A stretch of DNA of 48,436 nt from Actinomycetales bacterium (GCA_017882885.1 JADGOQ010000053.1:1-48436), one strand, 5' to 3'. Shown: positions 1 through 10,669, counted from the stretch's first letter. A program made the numbers and translations. The notes: generated by a model not told the origin, from the sequence alone.

Positions 1-24
1 GATGATGTCATCCAGTATGGACAT
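1..24 (-). CDS. trpC: Indole-3-glycerol-phosphate synthase, N-terminal 8 codons (partial)
   Basis: Only the first eight codons are in the window; they translate as MSILDDII. This matches the usual opening of actinobacterial TrpC, which closes the indole ring of indole-3-glycerol phosphate in tryptophan synthesis. The start ATG is at 24 and has a GGCGAGAC-like ribosome site just upstream. Position supports the call: it follows trpE and two small membrane-protein genes on the same strand, the common actinobacterial order. The identification rests on eight residues plus context. Confidence 0.7.
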
Positions 25-38
25 GGTCTCGCCCGCGC

Positions 39-299
39 CTAGTCGGCGTACCAGTCGCGCGGCTTCTTCTCTCCTAGTGGCTGGCCGAGGCCCCTGGACC
101 TCATCGCCAGCGAGAGGAGGAGCGAGGCCGCCACGATCGCGCCGCCGATGACCGCCAGTGTGGTGTGCCCGAGGGCGATGCCGATCCCGAGCACGAGGGT
201 GCCCAGGACGACGCCCGCGACCAGTGCCCATGCGGCCGTCGTGTGGCCGTGGTTCCGCGGCGCAGCCGCCGGCGGCAGTGTGTAGCCCTCGTCAGTCAT
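39..299 (-). CDS. HGxxPAAW-type small membrane protein
   Basis: An 86-residue protein with two predicted membrane segments (about residues 22-44 and 48-66). Its HGHTTAAW motif at about residues 17-24 is the signature of an actinobacterial family of unknown function (HGxxPAAW) that sits between trpE and trpC. The charged C-terminus (EKKPRDW) is probably cytoplasmic. The start ATG at 299 overlaps the stop of the upstream gene (ATGA), so translation is probably coupled. The trpC start follows 14 nt downstream. A role in tryptophan synthesis is inferred from location only. Confidence 0.85.
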   Translation of the reverse strand: MTDEGYTLPPAAAPRNHGHTTAAWALVAGVVLGTLVLGIGIALGHTTLAVIGGAIVAASLLLSLAMRSRGLGQPLGEKKPRDWYAD

Positions 300-882
300 C
301 TGTCCTCCTTGGGGTCCAGAGTACCGTCAATCCCCGATGGGTCCTCGCCGCGGCCGAGGGCGTCCCAGTCGTCCATCGCGCGGGTCCGGGGGTCGATCGC
401 GACCGCCTGGGGGGCCCGTTCGAACCGGGACCTGTCGCGCGGCCAGGAGCCCGCGGCCCGCACCGCGTACAGCGCCACGATCGTGGCGACGACGAGCCCC
501 GTGACGGCCACCCACGCGACCGGGTGGACGCCGACCTCCCCCGCGGCGGCGGGAACGCCGGTGACGTCGGCCGCGGCCGCCTCAAGCGCGGCGGCCGGGT
601 CGCGCAGGAGCTGGACGCACTGGGCGAGGGCACCGGCGCCCGTCGCCGCCACCACGGCGGCGCTGATGCGGCCCACCGCCACGCCCGCGATCGTCATGGC
701 CAGCGCCCCCGCGAGGATGACCAGACCGGCCGCCGTCGTCGCCGGGGCAGCGCTCGCCCCGGTGAGCGACACCGGGGCAGTGGTGGTGACGGTGGGGACC
801 TCGGCGCTTAACCACACCCCTGCGCTGGCGGCAAGCACGACGCCGTCCGCGACCAGGAGGGCGACCGTGACGCCGGCCCGGT

Positions 883-886
<4 letters not shown>
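296..886 (-). CDS. Trp biosynthesis-associated membrane protein
   Basis: A 196-residue integral membrane protein of the family often labelled Trp biosynthesis-associated membrane protein. There are four hydrophobic segments: the N-terminus, about 45-68, about 70-90 and about 130-155. A polar C-terminal tail rich in Arg, Asp and Glu follows. Biochemical function is unknown; the family is defined by its place in trp operons. The start is GTG at 886, which overlaps the trpE stop (GTGA), and the stop overlaps the next ATG (ATGA). An open frame continues further upstream but is antisense-like shadow inside trpE. The double overlap indicates one polycistronic trp operon. Confidence 0.82.
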
Positions 887-2394
<1,508 letters not shown>

Positions 2395-2499
2395 GGGCAC
2401 TCCCGGGCCACGGCGCGGACGGCGCCGCATGGGGCGAGTTCGGGGCTCGGCTGGGAGGTCACCCGCCGATCTTGCCACGAGCTCGCCGCCCGGCGGGAA

Positions 2500-3273
2500 T
2501 CAGGGCCGCACCGTGCGCACGGGCAGCCCGGCGTTCGCCAGCGCGGCCTTCACCTCGCGGATGCTGACCTGGGCGAAGTGGAAGACGGACGCGGCCAGGA
2601 CCGCGTCCGCACCGGCGAGGGCCGCCTCTGCGAAGTGTGCGGCCGTCCCGGCGCCCCCGGAGGCGATCAGCGGGAGGCTGACGGCGGCCCGCACGTCGGC
2701 GAGCATCTCCAGGTCGAAACCCGCCCGGGTGCCGTCCGCGTCCATCGAGTTCAGCAGGATCTCGCCGGCGCCGCGGTCGGCCACCTCGCGGGCCCACGCG
2801 ACGGCGTCGATCCCGGTGCCCTGCTTGCCGCCGTGGGTGGTCACCTCGTAGCCGGACGGGGTGGTCGAGCAGCGGCGGGCGTCCAGCGACATCACCAGCA
2901 CCTGGTTGCCGAAACGCCGGGAGACCTCGTCGATGAGTTCCGGCCGGTGGATCGCCGCCGTGTTGACCCCGACCTTGTCCGCGCCCGCCCGCAACAGCTG
3001 GTCCACGTCCGCGACGCTCCGCACTCCGCCGCCCACGGTGAGGGGGACAAAGACCTCCTCGGCGGTGCGGCGCACCACCTCCAGCGTCGTGGCGCGCCCC
3101 TCCGCGGAAGCGGAGACGTCGAGGAACGTGAGCTCGTCGGCGCCGTCCGCGTCGTAGCGGTGCGCGAGTTCAACGGGGTCACCGGCGTCACGCAGGTGCA
3201 GGAAGTTCACGCCCTTGACCACCCGCCCGCCGCTGACGTCGAGGCACGGGATGACGCGGATCGCAACGCTCAC
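2500..3273 (-). CDS. hisF: Imidazole glycerol phosphate synthase, cyclase subunit HisF
   Basis: A 257-residue TIM-barrel protein. With HisH it turns PRFAR and ammonia into IGP and AICAR in histidine synthesis. The N-terminal half has [14 protein letters not shown], with the catalytic Asp near residue 11, and FLDVSAS. The second half has VMSLDARR with the second Asp near 130, [10 protein letters not shown] and IASGGAGT, matching the two-fold phosphate-binding repeats. It starts with GTG at 3273 after a strong AAGGAGGG site, so unlike many neighbours it is a leadered gene. No other his gene is in the window. It probably heads the transcript that runs into trpE. Confidence 0.96.
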   Translation of the reverse strand: MSVAIRVIPCLDVSGGRVVKGVNFLHLRDAGDPVELAHRYDADGADELTFLDVSASAEGRATTLEVVRRTAEEVFVPLTVGGGVRSVADVDQLLRAGADKVGVNTAAIHRPELIDEVSRRFGNQVLVMSLDARRCSTTPSGYEVTTHGGKQGTGIDAVAWAREVADRGAGEILLNSMDADGTRAGFDLEMLADVRAAVSLPLIASGGAGTAAHFAEAALAGADAVLAASVFHFAQVSIREVKAALANAGLPVRTVRP

Positions 3274-3306
3274 GGACCCTCCTTCTCCACGTCCCAGCCT
3301 AACCCT

Positions 3307-3312
3307 TAGGCT
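3307..3312 (+). promoter_or_regulatory. -10 hexamer TAGGCT, leaderless arrangement
   Basis: TAGGCT ends 8 nt before the ATG at 3321. Transcription from it would begin at or next to the start codon. There is no Shine-Dalgarno sequence. Confidence 0.55.
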
Positions 3313-3320
3313 CGGACGTC

Positions 3321-3893
3321 ATGGAGGAGCGGGTGCGGGCCGCGGGCGCAACGATGGTGCATGCCCTCGACGACGTCGTGCGGGCCGTCGGGTCAGCGCG
3401 GCTCGCCGGGGCCGTCGTCGTGGGGGTGGACGGGCGGTCGGGCGCGGGCAAGACCGACCTCACCGAGCGGCTGCGCGCCGCGCTCGGCGACGTCCGCGTG
3501 CTCCGGCTCGACGACGTCTACCCCGGCTGGACGGGCCTCCAGCGCGGTCTCGACCATGCGGTGACGTTCGCACTGTCGCCGCTCTCCCGGGGCGAGGGCG
3601 GCCACTACCGCCGCTGGGACTGGCTCAGGTCGGTCCCCGCGGAGTGGGTGGCCGTGCCGCCCCTGCGCCCTGGTGAGCTGCTCGTGGTGGAGGGGTGCGG
3701 CGCCCTTGCGGAGCCCTGTGCCGCGTATCTCGACTTCGGTATCTGGTGCGAGGTCCCGGACGCCGTGCGGCGGCGGCGCGCGATGGAGCGCGACGGGTAC
3801 GACTGGGAGAAGAACTGGGCCCTGTGGGCCGCTCAGGAGGAGCACCTGCGCCACGTCCGCCGGGCCGACCTCTGCTTCCGCTCCGGCTGGTAG
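3321..3893 (+). CDS. Small P-loop NTPase, uridine-kinase-like
   Basis: A 190-residue protein with a Walker A motif GRSGAGKT at about residues 41-48 after the strand VVVGVD. A probable Walker B-like segment (VLRLDDVYPGW) near residue 70 resembles the region of uridine/cytidine kinases that carries the catalytic Asp. LLVVEGCGAL near residue 122 and an Arg-rich lid (VRRRRAMERDG) near 150 follow, again as in nucleoside kinases. The likely role is a cytosolic kinase for an unknown small substrate. The start is leaderless, with TAGGCT 8 nt upstream. It is transcribed divergently from hisF and ends 7 nt from the convergent FKBP gene. Confidence 0.75.
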   Translation: MEERVRAAGATMVHALDDVVRAVGSARLAGAVVVGVDGRSGAGKTDLTERLRAALGDVRVLRLDDVYPGWTGLQRGLDHAVTFALSPLSRGEGGHYRRWDWLRSVPAEWVAVPPLRPGELLVVEGCGALAEPCAAYLDFGIWCEVPDAVRRRRAMERDGYDWEKNWALWAAQEEHLRHVRRADLCFRSGW

Positions 3894-3900
3894 CGGTCCC

Positions 3901-4770
3901 TCAGTCCTCCGCGACCTCGCCCTCCCCGGTCGCCGCAAGGATGTCCACGACCATCAGCAGCGAGTCCGTCCCTCGCGCGAGGGCGGGCGGGATCAGGAGC
4001 ATCACCTGGGACCCCACCGTCTGGTCGGCGATGCCGTCACGGAGGCCGGGGAAGGTGTCGTTGACGGTGATGGTGGCGGGCACCGCCCCGTTTGCCCACG
4101 TGGAGTCGTAGACGGAGCCGTCGTCCCAGTTCCAGGCCGTGTACTGGACGATGACCTGCTGGCCGGGGAGCACCTGCGGGCCCTCCCCGTCGATCAGCGG
4201 CACCACGCGCAGCTCGGCCGGTTCGTCGATGCCCTCGGGCATGGTCACGGCGGGCGCGCCCGCCTCGTCGAGCGTGATGACGGGGACGTCCTCCGGGGGT
4301 GCCACGGCCTCGCCGGTCGCCCGGGTGTGCAGCACGTCGATCACCACCACCAGCATGAGGTCGGGGCCGCCGTCATCCACCGGTTGCGTCATGAGCAGCC
4401 GCGACCCCTCCCGCGTACCGTCGAGCACGCCGGCCAGTTCCTCGCCCACGTCCTCGGGGGTGAGCAGCAGGTTGCGGGGCTCCCCGGCGCCGCGGTCCGC
4501 AAGGATGGTGCCGTCGTCGCCGTCGTAGGCGGTGATCGCGAGGAGGGCGGGATCCCCGGACGCCAGGGTGCGGCCCTCCCCCTCGATCAGGGTCTCGATC
4601 CCGGACTCGCGCAGCTCCAGGGGCGCGTCGAACGTCACCACGGGCACGGACCCGAACGCCCCGGTGACCGTGATCGCGCGGCTCTCGCTCTCCTGCTGCT
4701 CGCGGCCGCCCTGGCACCCCGCCAGCAGCAGGGCGGCGAGGAGAGCGCCCAGCGCCCGGAATCTCGACAT
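3901..4770 (-). CDS. FKBP-type peptidyl-prolyl isomerase lipoprotein
   Basis: A 289-residue secreted lipoprotein. The signal peptide of about 18 residues ends in lipobox LLAGC, so the mature protein should be lipid-anchored outside the membrane. Two FKBP-like units follow. The first, about residues 55-160, is degenerate. The second, about 195-289, keeps VIVQYTAWNWDDG, FPGLRDG, SQVMLLIPP and DSLLMVVDIL. It probably catalyses proline isomerisation during folding of exported proteins. It lies 9 nt after pafA on the same strand but has its own TAGGCT hexamer overlapping the pafA stop, so it may be transcribed alone. This location behind pafA is common in actinobacteria. Confidence 0.87.
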   Translation of the reverse strand: MSRFRALGALLAALLLAGCQGGREQQESESRAITVTGAFGSVPVVTFDAPLELRESGIETLIEGEGRTLASGDPALLAITAYDGDDGTILADRGAGEPRNLLLTPEDVGEELAGVLDGTREGSRLLMTQPVDDGGPDLMLVVVIDVLHTRATGEAVAPPEDVPVITLDEAGAPAVTMPEGIDEPAELRVVPLIDGEGPQVLPGQQVIVQYTAWNWDDGSVYDSTWANGAVPATITVNDTFPGLRDGIADQTVGSQVMLLIPPALARGTDSLLMVVDILAATGEGEVAED

Positions 4771-4776
4771 GGCAGA

Positions 4777-4782
4777 AGCCTA
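4777..4782 (-). promoter_or_regulatory. -10 hexamer TAGGCT for the FKBP lipoprotein gene
   Basis: TAGGCT on the minus strand ends 6 nt before the ATG at 4770. Its TAG is also the stop codon of pafA. This would be an intra-operon leaderless promoter. Confidence 0.45.
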
Positions 4783-6147
4783 CGAGATGGACATCGACTC
4801 CATCAGCGCCTCGACACGCTCGTCGTGTGGGGCGAAGGGGTCCGTGAGCATGATCGTGCGCTGCGCCGGGTCCGCCACCTTCACATGCACCCAATCCACC
4901 ATGTGGTCCTTCCGCAGATCCTGCGCCAGCCCGACGAAGCGGCCCCGGACAAGCGCGCGTGTGGTGCGCGGCGGGGTGGCGACGGCGTCGGTCACCAACT
5001 CGGGGGTGGTCAGGCGGCGCATCAGGCCACCCGCCTCCATCCTCTCCTGCAGGCCGCCCTCGGTGATGTCGTGGTACGCGAGCAGGAGACGCTGCAGGGC
5101 CACGATGTTCGACCCCGGCCGCTCCTCGAACCGCGCGACGAGCCGCTCCTTGATCGCCCAGTCCAGTTCGGTGTCCACGAGCGAGTGGTCGCCGGACTCG
5201 ACGGCGGTCAGCCCCCGGTCCCATAGCTCGAGCGCGAGGGCATGCCACGGGTCGACATCCCAGTTGGCGGCGGCGAAGGCCCGGATCGTCTCGAGATGGT
5301 GCCGCTGGATGGCGACCGGGGTCATCCGCCGGCCGTCCGCCATCTCGACGTCCACGCTCCCGGTAATATCGGTCGAGATCTCGCGGATCGCACGCATCGG
5401 GTCCGTGATCTCGAGTTCGGGGTTCCGCCCCGCCTCCACCATCGCGAGCAGCATGTCCGTGGCGGCCACCTTCACGAGGGTGGACCCCTCCGCCATGTTC
5501 GAGTCCCCAACGATCACGTGGAGGCGGCGGTACCGGTCCACGTCCGCGTGCGGCTCGTCACGCGTGTTGACCATCGGGCGGGAGCGTGTGGTGGCGGAGC
5601 TCATCGCGTCCCACATCTGGCCGGAGCGCTGCGAGAAGCCCATCTCCACCCGGCCGGACCGCACGCGCACGTGGCCCCCACCCGTGACGATCTGGCGGGT
5701 TACGAAGAACGGCACCAGCGAGCCCACCATCGCCCTGAAGTCCGGGCGGCGGCGCACCAGGTAGTTCTCGTGACACCCGAAGGAGTTGCCGGCGGCGTCG
5801 AGGTTGTTGCGGAAGAGGTGGAGCCGGCCGTCGACGCCGTCCTCGGCGAGTTTCGCGTTCGCGTGCGCGGTGAGCTCCCGCAGGTACTCGGCACCCGCGC
5901 GGTCCTGCGCGAGGAGGTCCGGGAGCTGGTCGCACTCCGCGGTGGCGTACTCGGGGTGGGAACCGACATCCAGGTAGAGCCGCCCGCCGTTGCGCAGGAA
6001 GACGTTGGTGGACCGCCCCATCGCCACCACCGGCTTGAAGAGGAGGCGCGCGGCCTCGTCCGCGTCCAGCGGCGGCCGATGCCCCTGGAGGGCTGCGCAG
6101 GTGAGTCCGTACTCGGTTTCGATGCCCCAGATCCGGCGGGGGATCAC
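4780..6147 (-). CDS. pafA: Pup-protein ligase PafA
   Basis: A 455-residue carboxylate-amine ligase of the glutamine-synthetase fold. It joins the C-terminal Glu of Pup to substrate lysines using ATP. Diagnostic features are the N-terminal WGIETEYGL with metal-binding Glu residues, RLYLDVGSHPEYATAE, LFRNNLDAAGNS with GCHENYL, and [16 protein letters not shown]. The C-terminal domain ends in VDWVHVKVADPAQRT, as in PafA. PafA rather than Dop is indicated by GRSTNVFLRNGGRLYLDVGSHPEYATAE and by the absence of the Dop loop insertion. The start GTG at 6147 overlaps the pup stop (GTGA), so the tag and its ligase are translationally coupled. Confidence 0.97.
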   Translation of the reverse strand: MIPRRIWGIETEYGLTCAALQGHRPPLDADEAARLLFKPVVAMGRSTNVFLRNGGRLYLDVGSHPEYATAECDQLPDLLAQDRAGAEYLRELTAHANAKLAEDGVDGRLHLFRNNLDAAGNSFGCHENYLVRRRPDFRAMVGSLVPFFVTRQIVTGGGHVRVRSGRVEMGFSQRSGQMWDAMSSATTRSRPMVNTRDEPHADVDRYRRLHVIVGDSNMAEGSTLVKVAATDMLLAMVEAGRNPELEITDPMRAIREISTDITGSVDVEMADGRRMTPVAIQRHHLETIRAFAAANWDVDPWHALALELWDRGLTAVESGDHSLVDTELDWAIKERLVARFEERPGSNIVALQRLLLAYHDITEGGLQERMEAGGLMRRLTTPELVTDAVATPPRTTRALVRGRFVGLAQDLRKDHMVDWVHVKVADPAQRTIMLTDPFAPHDERVEALMESMSIS

Positions 6148-6329
6148 TGGCCGCCCTTCTGCACGAAGCCCTGGACGAAGGACTCGGCGTTGGTCACGAG
6201 GATCGAGTCGATCTCGTCAAGCAGGTCGTCGACGTTGCGCGTCTGCTCCTGCGCGGGGGCGGGGACGGGCAGGTCCGGGACCGGTTCCGGTTCACGCCGC
6301 GAACTGGAGGCGAACTCCTGTGATGACAT
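6144..6329 (-). CDS. pup: Prokaryotic ubiquitin-like protein Pup
   Basis: A 61-residue, mostly disordered protein ending in FVQKGGQ. The C-terminal Gln must be deamidated by Dop before PafA can conjugate it. The conserved helix LLDEIDSIL (about 36-44) and NAESFVQGFVQ (47-57) form the region bound by the ATPase coiled coil and by PafA. The N-terminal part is Pro-rich (EPVPDLPVPAPAQ), unlike the Gly/Asp-rich linker of the mycobacterial protein. The start is ATG at 6329, 10 nt after dop; a longer open frame upstream is shadow inside dop. The stop overlaps the pafA start. Confidence 0.97.
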   Translation of the reverse strand: MSSQEFASSSRREPEPVPDLPVPAPAQEQTRNVDDLLDEIDSILVTNAESFVQGFVQKGGQ

Positions 6330-6339
6330 CACGAACTCC

Positions 6340-7887
6340 TCACTCGCCGCCCAGTGTGCTGAGCAGCTCGTCGATCTCCTCGAACTCGAAAAGCCTAGTC
6401 GTCCGGGCGCGCGTGCCCCGGTGGGGGTCGGACAGCGGAATGCGCACCAGTGCGCGCCGGCCCGGCGCGTCCACGACCACGGAGGACCAGCCGGCCGCGG
6501 CCACCGCCCCCGGGAACCGGGCCACCATCGTGCCGCGAAAGTACGCGCGGGTGTCGGCGGGCGGCGCGAAGCGGGCAGCGTGCACCTCGGCCTGGCTGAC
6601 GAGCCGCCGCACGCGTCCCGCCGCATCGAGTCGCGCGACCACGGAGTGCTCGGGTCTCAGGTCAGCCCACTGCAGGTCGAGCGCGGCGAGGCGCGGGTTG
6701 TCCCACGAGAGGTTACCCCGGCGCCGCAGCCCGTCGAGGAGCTGCTTCTTGGCCACCCACTCCACCTGGTGCGCCACCGATTCCGGATCCGTCGCGAGCC
6801 CGTCCAGCACCGCGTCCCACAGGTCGAGCGCGAAGGTGGTCTCGGCGTCGGCGCCCGCGCGGTCCACGAAGCGCGCGACGACGTCGAGGTAGGTGCGCTG
6901 CACGTCGAGTGCGCGCACGCTGCGGCCCTGGGTGGAGAGCTCGTGCCCGAAGGGTTCGTGGCTCACGCCCCACGAGTCGACGACCGGCGCCGAGAGGGAC
7001 AGCGCCTCGAGCTCGAGCGGCAGGTGGTCGTGTTCCGCCAGCCACAGCACGAGGGAGGTGGTGGCGAACTTGAGGTAGGCGGGCACGTCGAACCGGTTGG
7101 CGTCCCCCCCGATCACGTGGAGGCGGCGCCACCGGTCGGGGTCGGCGTGCGGCTCGTCGCGCGTGTTGATGATCGGGCGGTTGAAGGTGGTCTCCAGGCC
7201 GATGTCGTTCTCCACGTAGTCCGCGCGCTGCGAGACCTGGAAGCCCGGCTCCTGGGACCGCTGGCCGAGCCCCACCCGCCCCGCCCCGCACACCACGGGC
7301 CGGGTGACGAAGAACGGGGTCAGGTGGTGCGCCAGTTCATGGAAGGGGACGGACCGCTCCACGAGGTAGTTCTCGTGGGTGCCGTAGGAGGCGCCCTTGC
7401 CGTCCACGTTGTTCTTGTAGATCACCACCTCGCGACCAGTGTCGAGCACGGCCGCCATGGCCTCCAGCATCACCTCGTCGCCGGCGCGGTCCCAGACGAC
7501 GGCGTCCCGCGGGTTCGTCACCTCCGGCGAGGAGTACTCGGGGTGGGCGTGGTCCACGTAGAGGCGCGCGCCGTTGGTGAGCACGGCGTTGGCCGGCCCG
7601 CCGCGGATGCTGCCGCGGCGCAGTTCGGAGAGGTGGAACCCTCCCCCGTGCGCGGTGAGGTCCGGGTCGCCGGTGAGCTGGGAGGGATCGGCCGCGGCGC
7701 GGGTGATCCGGTAGCCGCGCGCGTCGCTGAGCGGATCCTCGCCGGCGTAGTCCCAGTCGGCGTGCGGCACACCGGCGGCGTAGCCCTGCACGATCTGGGT
7801 GGACATCTCGATCGGGTTCGCCCAGGCGTTCCCGGGCTCGATGAGCCCGTACTCGGTCTCGATGCCCATGATGCGGCGCACCGTCAC
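6340..7887 (-). CDS. dop: Pup deamidase/depupylase Dop
   Basis: About 515 residues with the GTG start at 7887, which overlaps the arc stop (GTGA); a nearby GTG at 7881 is also possible. Dop deamidates the C-terminal Gln of Pup and removes Pup from substrates. It shares the PafA fold. Visible motifs are MGIETEYGL, the Dop-specific segment [15 protein letters not shown] before [24 protein letters not shown] (catalytic Asp in the YVDHAHPEY region), [19 protein letters not shown], and [14 protein letters not shown]. The C-terminal domain has LSWDNPRL and DTRAYFRG. In the arc-dop-pup-pafA operon it provides the activation and recycling step. Confidence 0.96.
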   Translation of the reverse strand: MTVRRIMGIETEYGLIEPGNAWANPIEMSTQIVQGYAAGVPHADWDYAGEDPLSDARGYRITRAAADPSQLTGDPDLTAHGGGFHLSELRRGSIRGGPANAVLTNGARLYVDHAHPEYSSPEVTNPRDAVVWDRAGDEVMLEAMAAVLDTGREVVIYKNNVDGKGASYGTHENYLVERSVPFHELAHHLTPFFVTRPVVCGAGRVGLGQRSQEPGFQVSQRADYVENDIGLETTFNRPIINTRDEPHADPDRWRRLHVIGGDANRFDVPAYLKFATTSLVLWLAEHDHLPLELEALSLSAPVVDSWGVSHEPFGHELSTQGRSVRALDVQRTYLDVVARFVDRAGADAETTFALDLWDAVLDGLATDPESVAHQVEWVAKKQLLDGLRRRGNLSWDNPRLAALDLQWADLRPEHSVVARLDAAGRVRRLVSQAEVHAARFAPPADTRAYFRGTMVARFPGAVAAAGWSSVVVDAPGRRALVRIPLSDPHRGTRARTTRLFEFEEIDELLSTLGGE

Positions 7888-9506
7888 AACATGTCCTCCC
7901 GCACGTGCAGCTCCTGGACCGGTTTGGCGGCCGACGGCATGTCGCGCTCGTCGTCGCGGAGCATGCGGATGAGCGTCACGCGCTCCCCGCGGCGGCCCGA
8001 GATCCGCGCCCACTGTTCCGGTTCTGTGCTGGCGCGCAGGTCCTCGTTCTCGCGCAACTCCTGCGCGAGGCCCTGCAGCACGTGCCGGGTCCGCAGACCG
8101 CGTTCGCCGGTGGCGAGCAGGTCCTTGATGGCGGCCTTCTTCGCGCGGTCCACCACGTTGGCGATGAGGGCCCCGGAGGCGAAGTCCTTGACGTACAGGA
8201 CCTCCTTCTCCCCGGTGGAGAACGTCACCTCGACATAGCGGTTGTCCGGTGTGGTGGCGTACAGGCGCGCCACGGCCGCGTCGACCATGGCCGCGACGGC
8301 GTGTTCTGCCCCGCCGTGCGCCGCGAGTTCGTCGTCGTGGATCGGCAGGTCCGCGGTGAGGTACTTGGCGAAGATCTGCCGGGCGCCGGCGGCGCCGGGA
8401 CGCTCGATCCGGATCTTGAGGTCCAGCCGCCCGGGGCGGAGGATCGCGGGGTCGATCATGTCCTCGCGGTTGGAGGCGCCGATGATGATGACGTTCTCGA
8501 GGGCCTCCACGCCGTCCACCTCGGCGAGCAACTGCGGGACGATCGTGGTCTCGACGTCCGAGGAGACCCCGGCGCCCCGGATGCGGAACAGCGACTCCAT
8601 CTCGTCGAAGAAGATGATGACCGGCACGCCGTTCCGGGCGCGCTCGCGTGCCCGGGCGAAGATGACGCGGATCTGCCGCTCCGTCTCCCCCACGAACTTG
8701 TTGAGCAGCTCGGGGCCCTTGATGTTCAGGAAGTAGGCCGTGCCATCGGGGCCGCCGACGGTCTGCGCCAGCGAGGTGGCCACCGCCTTGGCGATCAGCG
8801 TCTTGCCGCAGCCCGGAGGGCCGTACAGCAGCACGCCCTTCGGCGGGCGCAGCCCGTGCTCGCGGTACAGCTCGGGGTGGAGGAAGGGCAGCTCGACGGC
8901 GTCGCGGATCTGCTCGATCTGCGGCTCCAGCCCGCCGATGTCCGCGTAGTCGGTGTCCGGCTTCTCCTCGAGGACCAGGTCCTCGATCTCGGTGCGCTGC
9001 ACGAACGCCGTCGCGAACCCGGAGCGGGCATCCACGATGACGGCGTCACCCGTGCGCAGCCCGGCCCCCAGCAGGGGGCCGCCGAGCCGCAGCACCCGCT
9101 CGTCGTCGGACCGCAGGGCCACGAGCACGCGGTCCCCGTCCAGGGCCTCGCGCACCACGCCCACCTCGCCCGCGGACTCGAACCCGTGGCCCCCCACCAC
9201 CAGCAGTTGGTCGTTGAGGCGCACCTCCTGGCCCGGCCGGAGTGCCCCGAGCGGGAGCGTGGCAGCCACCGCGAGGCGCATCTTCCGCCCGGCGACGACG
9301 ACGTCCGCCTCCCGGTCGTCCAGGTGCGCCGCCACGAACACCCCATAGGAGGACGGTGCTCGCATCGCCTGGTCCAGCTGCGACTGCAACTCCACGAGCC
9401 GGCGGCGCGCGGTGGTGAGGGCCTCGGCAAGCCGGTCGTTCTTGGATGCCAGGGAGATGACCTGCTGCTCGAGTTCCTGCGAACGTCCGGTGCTCGCGTC
9501 CGTCAT
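7884..9506 (-). CDS. arc: Proteasome-associated ATPase ARC/Mpa
   Basis: A 540-residue AAA+ ATPase. An N-terminal coiled coil (about 8-48) binds Pup. Two OB-type domains (about 50-175) follow. The AAA domain has Walker A GPPGCGKT at about 229-236, Walker B VIIFFDE ending at about 302, and the sensor segment IIGASNRED. Hexamers unfold pupylated proteins. The C-terminus reads VREDML. It lacks the Gln-Tyr-Leu-type tail that mycobacterial Mpa uses to dock on the 20S core, which fits the absence of prcBA here. The start ATG at 9506 follows a GGAAGGA site. The stop overlaps the dop start. Confidence 0.96.
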   Translation of the reverse strand: MTDASTGRSQELEQQVISLASKNDRLAEALTTARRRLVELQSQLDQAMRAPSSYGVFVAAHLDDREADVVVAGRKMRLAVAATLPLGALRPGQEVRLNDQLLVVGGHGFESAGEVGVVREALDGDRVLVALRSDDERVLRLGGPLLGAGLRTGDAVIVDARSGFATAFVQRTEIEDLVLEEKPDTDYADIGGLEPQIEQIRDAVELPFLHPELYREHGLRPPKGVLLYGPPGCGKTLIAKAVATSLAQTVGGPDGTAYFLNIKGPELLNKFVGETERQIRVIFARARERARNGVPVIIFFDEMESLFRIRGAGVSSDVETTIVPQLLAEVDGVEALENVIIIGASNREDMIDPAILRPGRLDLKIRIERPGAAGARQIFAKYLTADLPIHDDELAAHGGAEHAVAAMVDAAVARLYATTPDNRYVEVTFSTGEKEVLYVKDFASGALIANVVDRAKKAAIKDLLATGERGLRTRHVLQGLAQELRENEDLRASTEPEQWARISGRRGERVTLIRMLRDDERDMPSAAKPVQELHVREDML

Positions 9507-9560
9507 CAGGGGTCCTTCCGGTCAGGGCCCGTGGTCGACCCGGGGCCCTTCATCATTTTG

Positions 9561-10655
9561 TCACAGCCCGGCGGGAGCTCCGGCGTCGTCGGGCGCTGTC
9601 GCGGCGTCGTAGGCGGCGCGCGACCTGAGGTCGCGTGCGACCCGGCGGACCTTGCGGTCGGACATGGCCCGTTCCCCCAGGGATTCGGGCGTCCACGCGG
9701 CGACGGTGCCGCCGTCGTCCTCGGAATGGGCTCCGGGGGCGGGGCGGCGGGTGCGTTGCGGGGGCACGGTCCCCGTGGCGAGCCGCCGTGCCGTCACGAG
9801 GAACCCGGTGTGGGCGACCATCCGGTGGTCCGGGCGCACGGCGAGGCCCTCCAGGTGCCAGGTTCGCACCATGGACTCCCACGCCTGTGGCTCGGTGAAG
9901 GCCCCGCTCGTCCGCAGGTCCTCCACGAACCGGGACAGTTGCGTGGTTGTGGCGACGTAGGCCAGCACCACACCGCCCGGGGCGAGCGCCTCGGCGACGA
10001 CGTCGACGTTCTCCCACGGGGCGAGCATGTCCAGCACGACCCGGTCCACGGTGCCCGGTGCCGCAACATCGGGCAGCACCTCCGCCAGGTCGCCCACGTG
10101 GACCTCCCACGCCGGGTGATCGGCGCCGAACCACGCCCGGACATTCGCCTGGGCGATCTCTGCGAAGTCGCGCCGGCGTTCCATGCTGATCAGCCGGCCC
10201 GTCGTGCCGATGGTGTTCAGCAGGCTCATGGCGAGCGAGCCCGAGCCGACGCCCGCCTCCGCGACCACCGCCCCGGAGAAGATGTCCGCCATCTGCACGA
10301 TCTGCCCCGAGTCCTTCGGGTAGACGATGGCGGCGCCGCGCGGCATGCCCATCACGTAGTCGGAGAGCAGCGGGCGTAGCACGAGGTATTCGTGGTCCTC
10401 AGCGGTGAGGACCACGCTGCCGTCGCTCTGCCCGATGATGTCCTCGTGGTTGATCCCACCCCGATGGGTGTGGAAGTGGCCGCCCTCGCGCAACTGGATC
10501 GTGTGCATGCGGCCCTTGGCGTCGGTCAGCTGGACCCTTTCGCCGGCGCGCAGCGGACCACGGCGGGCGGCGGGCCCGATGGGGGCCAATGGGTCCGTGG
10601 CGGAGGCGGGGTCGGAGGGCGGGTCGGTGGGGGCTGCTTGGCCGTGCTCGGTCAC
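9561..10655 (-). CDS. trmI: tRNA (adenine-58-N1)-methyltransferase TrmI
   Basis: About 364 residues. It methylates A58 in the T-loop of tRNA using S-adenosylmethionine. An N-terminal beta domain (GERVQLTDAKGR, HTHRGGINHEDIIG) precedes a Rossmann methyltransferase with AEAGVGSGSLA (SAM site), an ISMERR acidic strand end, and VVLDMLAPWENVD (substrate-binding Asp). The C-terminal extension after about residue 290 is Arg/Pro-rich and probably disordered. The start is GTG at 10655 with TAGGCT 8 nt upstream (leaderless). The much longer open frame upstream is shadow inside the M50 gene. Position next to arc is conserved in actinobacteria. Confidence 0.93.
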   Translation of the reverse strand: MTEHGQAAPTDPPSDPASATDPLAPIGPAARRGPLRAGERVQLTDAKGRMHTIQLREGGHFHTHRGGINHEDIIGQSDGSVVLTAEDHEYLVLRPLLSDYVMGMPRGAAIVYPKDSGQIVQMADIFSGAVVAEAGVGSGSLAMSLLNTIGTTGRLISMERRRDFAEIAQANVRAWFGADHPAWEVHVGDLAEVLPDVAAPGTVDRVVLDMLAPWENVDVVAEALAPGGVVLAYVATTTQLSRFVEDLRTSGAFTEPQAWESMVRTWHLEGLAVRPDHRMVAHTGFLVTARRLATGTVPPQRTRRPAPGAHSEDDGGTVAAWTPESLGERAMSDRKVRRVARDLRSRAAYDAATAPDDAGAPAGL

Positions 10656-10663
10656 GAGGGACC

Positions 10664-10669
10664 AGCCTA
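10664..10669 (-). promoter_or_regulatory. -10 hexamer TAGGCT for trmI
   Basis: The hexamer on the minus strand ends 8 nt before the GTG at 10655. Its TAG is the stop codon of the upstream M50 protease gene. Confidence 0.45.

Noticed and set aside
2395-2478. Upstream extension of trpE to 2478
   Set aside because: The extra 28 residues are Arg/Pro-rich and unlike TrpE. GTG 2394 has a ribosome site and the family-typical N-terminus.
2395-2499. A trp leader peptide or attenuator before trpE
   Set aside because: No short ORF with Trp codons and no alternative hairpins could be seen in the 105 nt.
5242-8238. A 998-codon plus-strand ORF opposite pafA, pup, dop and arc
   Set aside because: Its product is rich in Arg, Gly, His and Val with no recognisable fold. 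It lies wholly antisense to four clear genes; long antisense ORFs are expected at this GC content.
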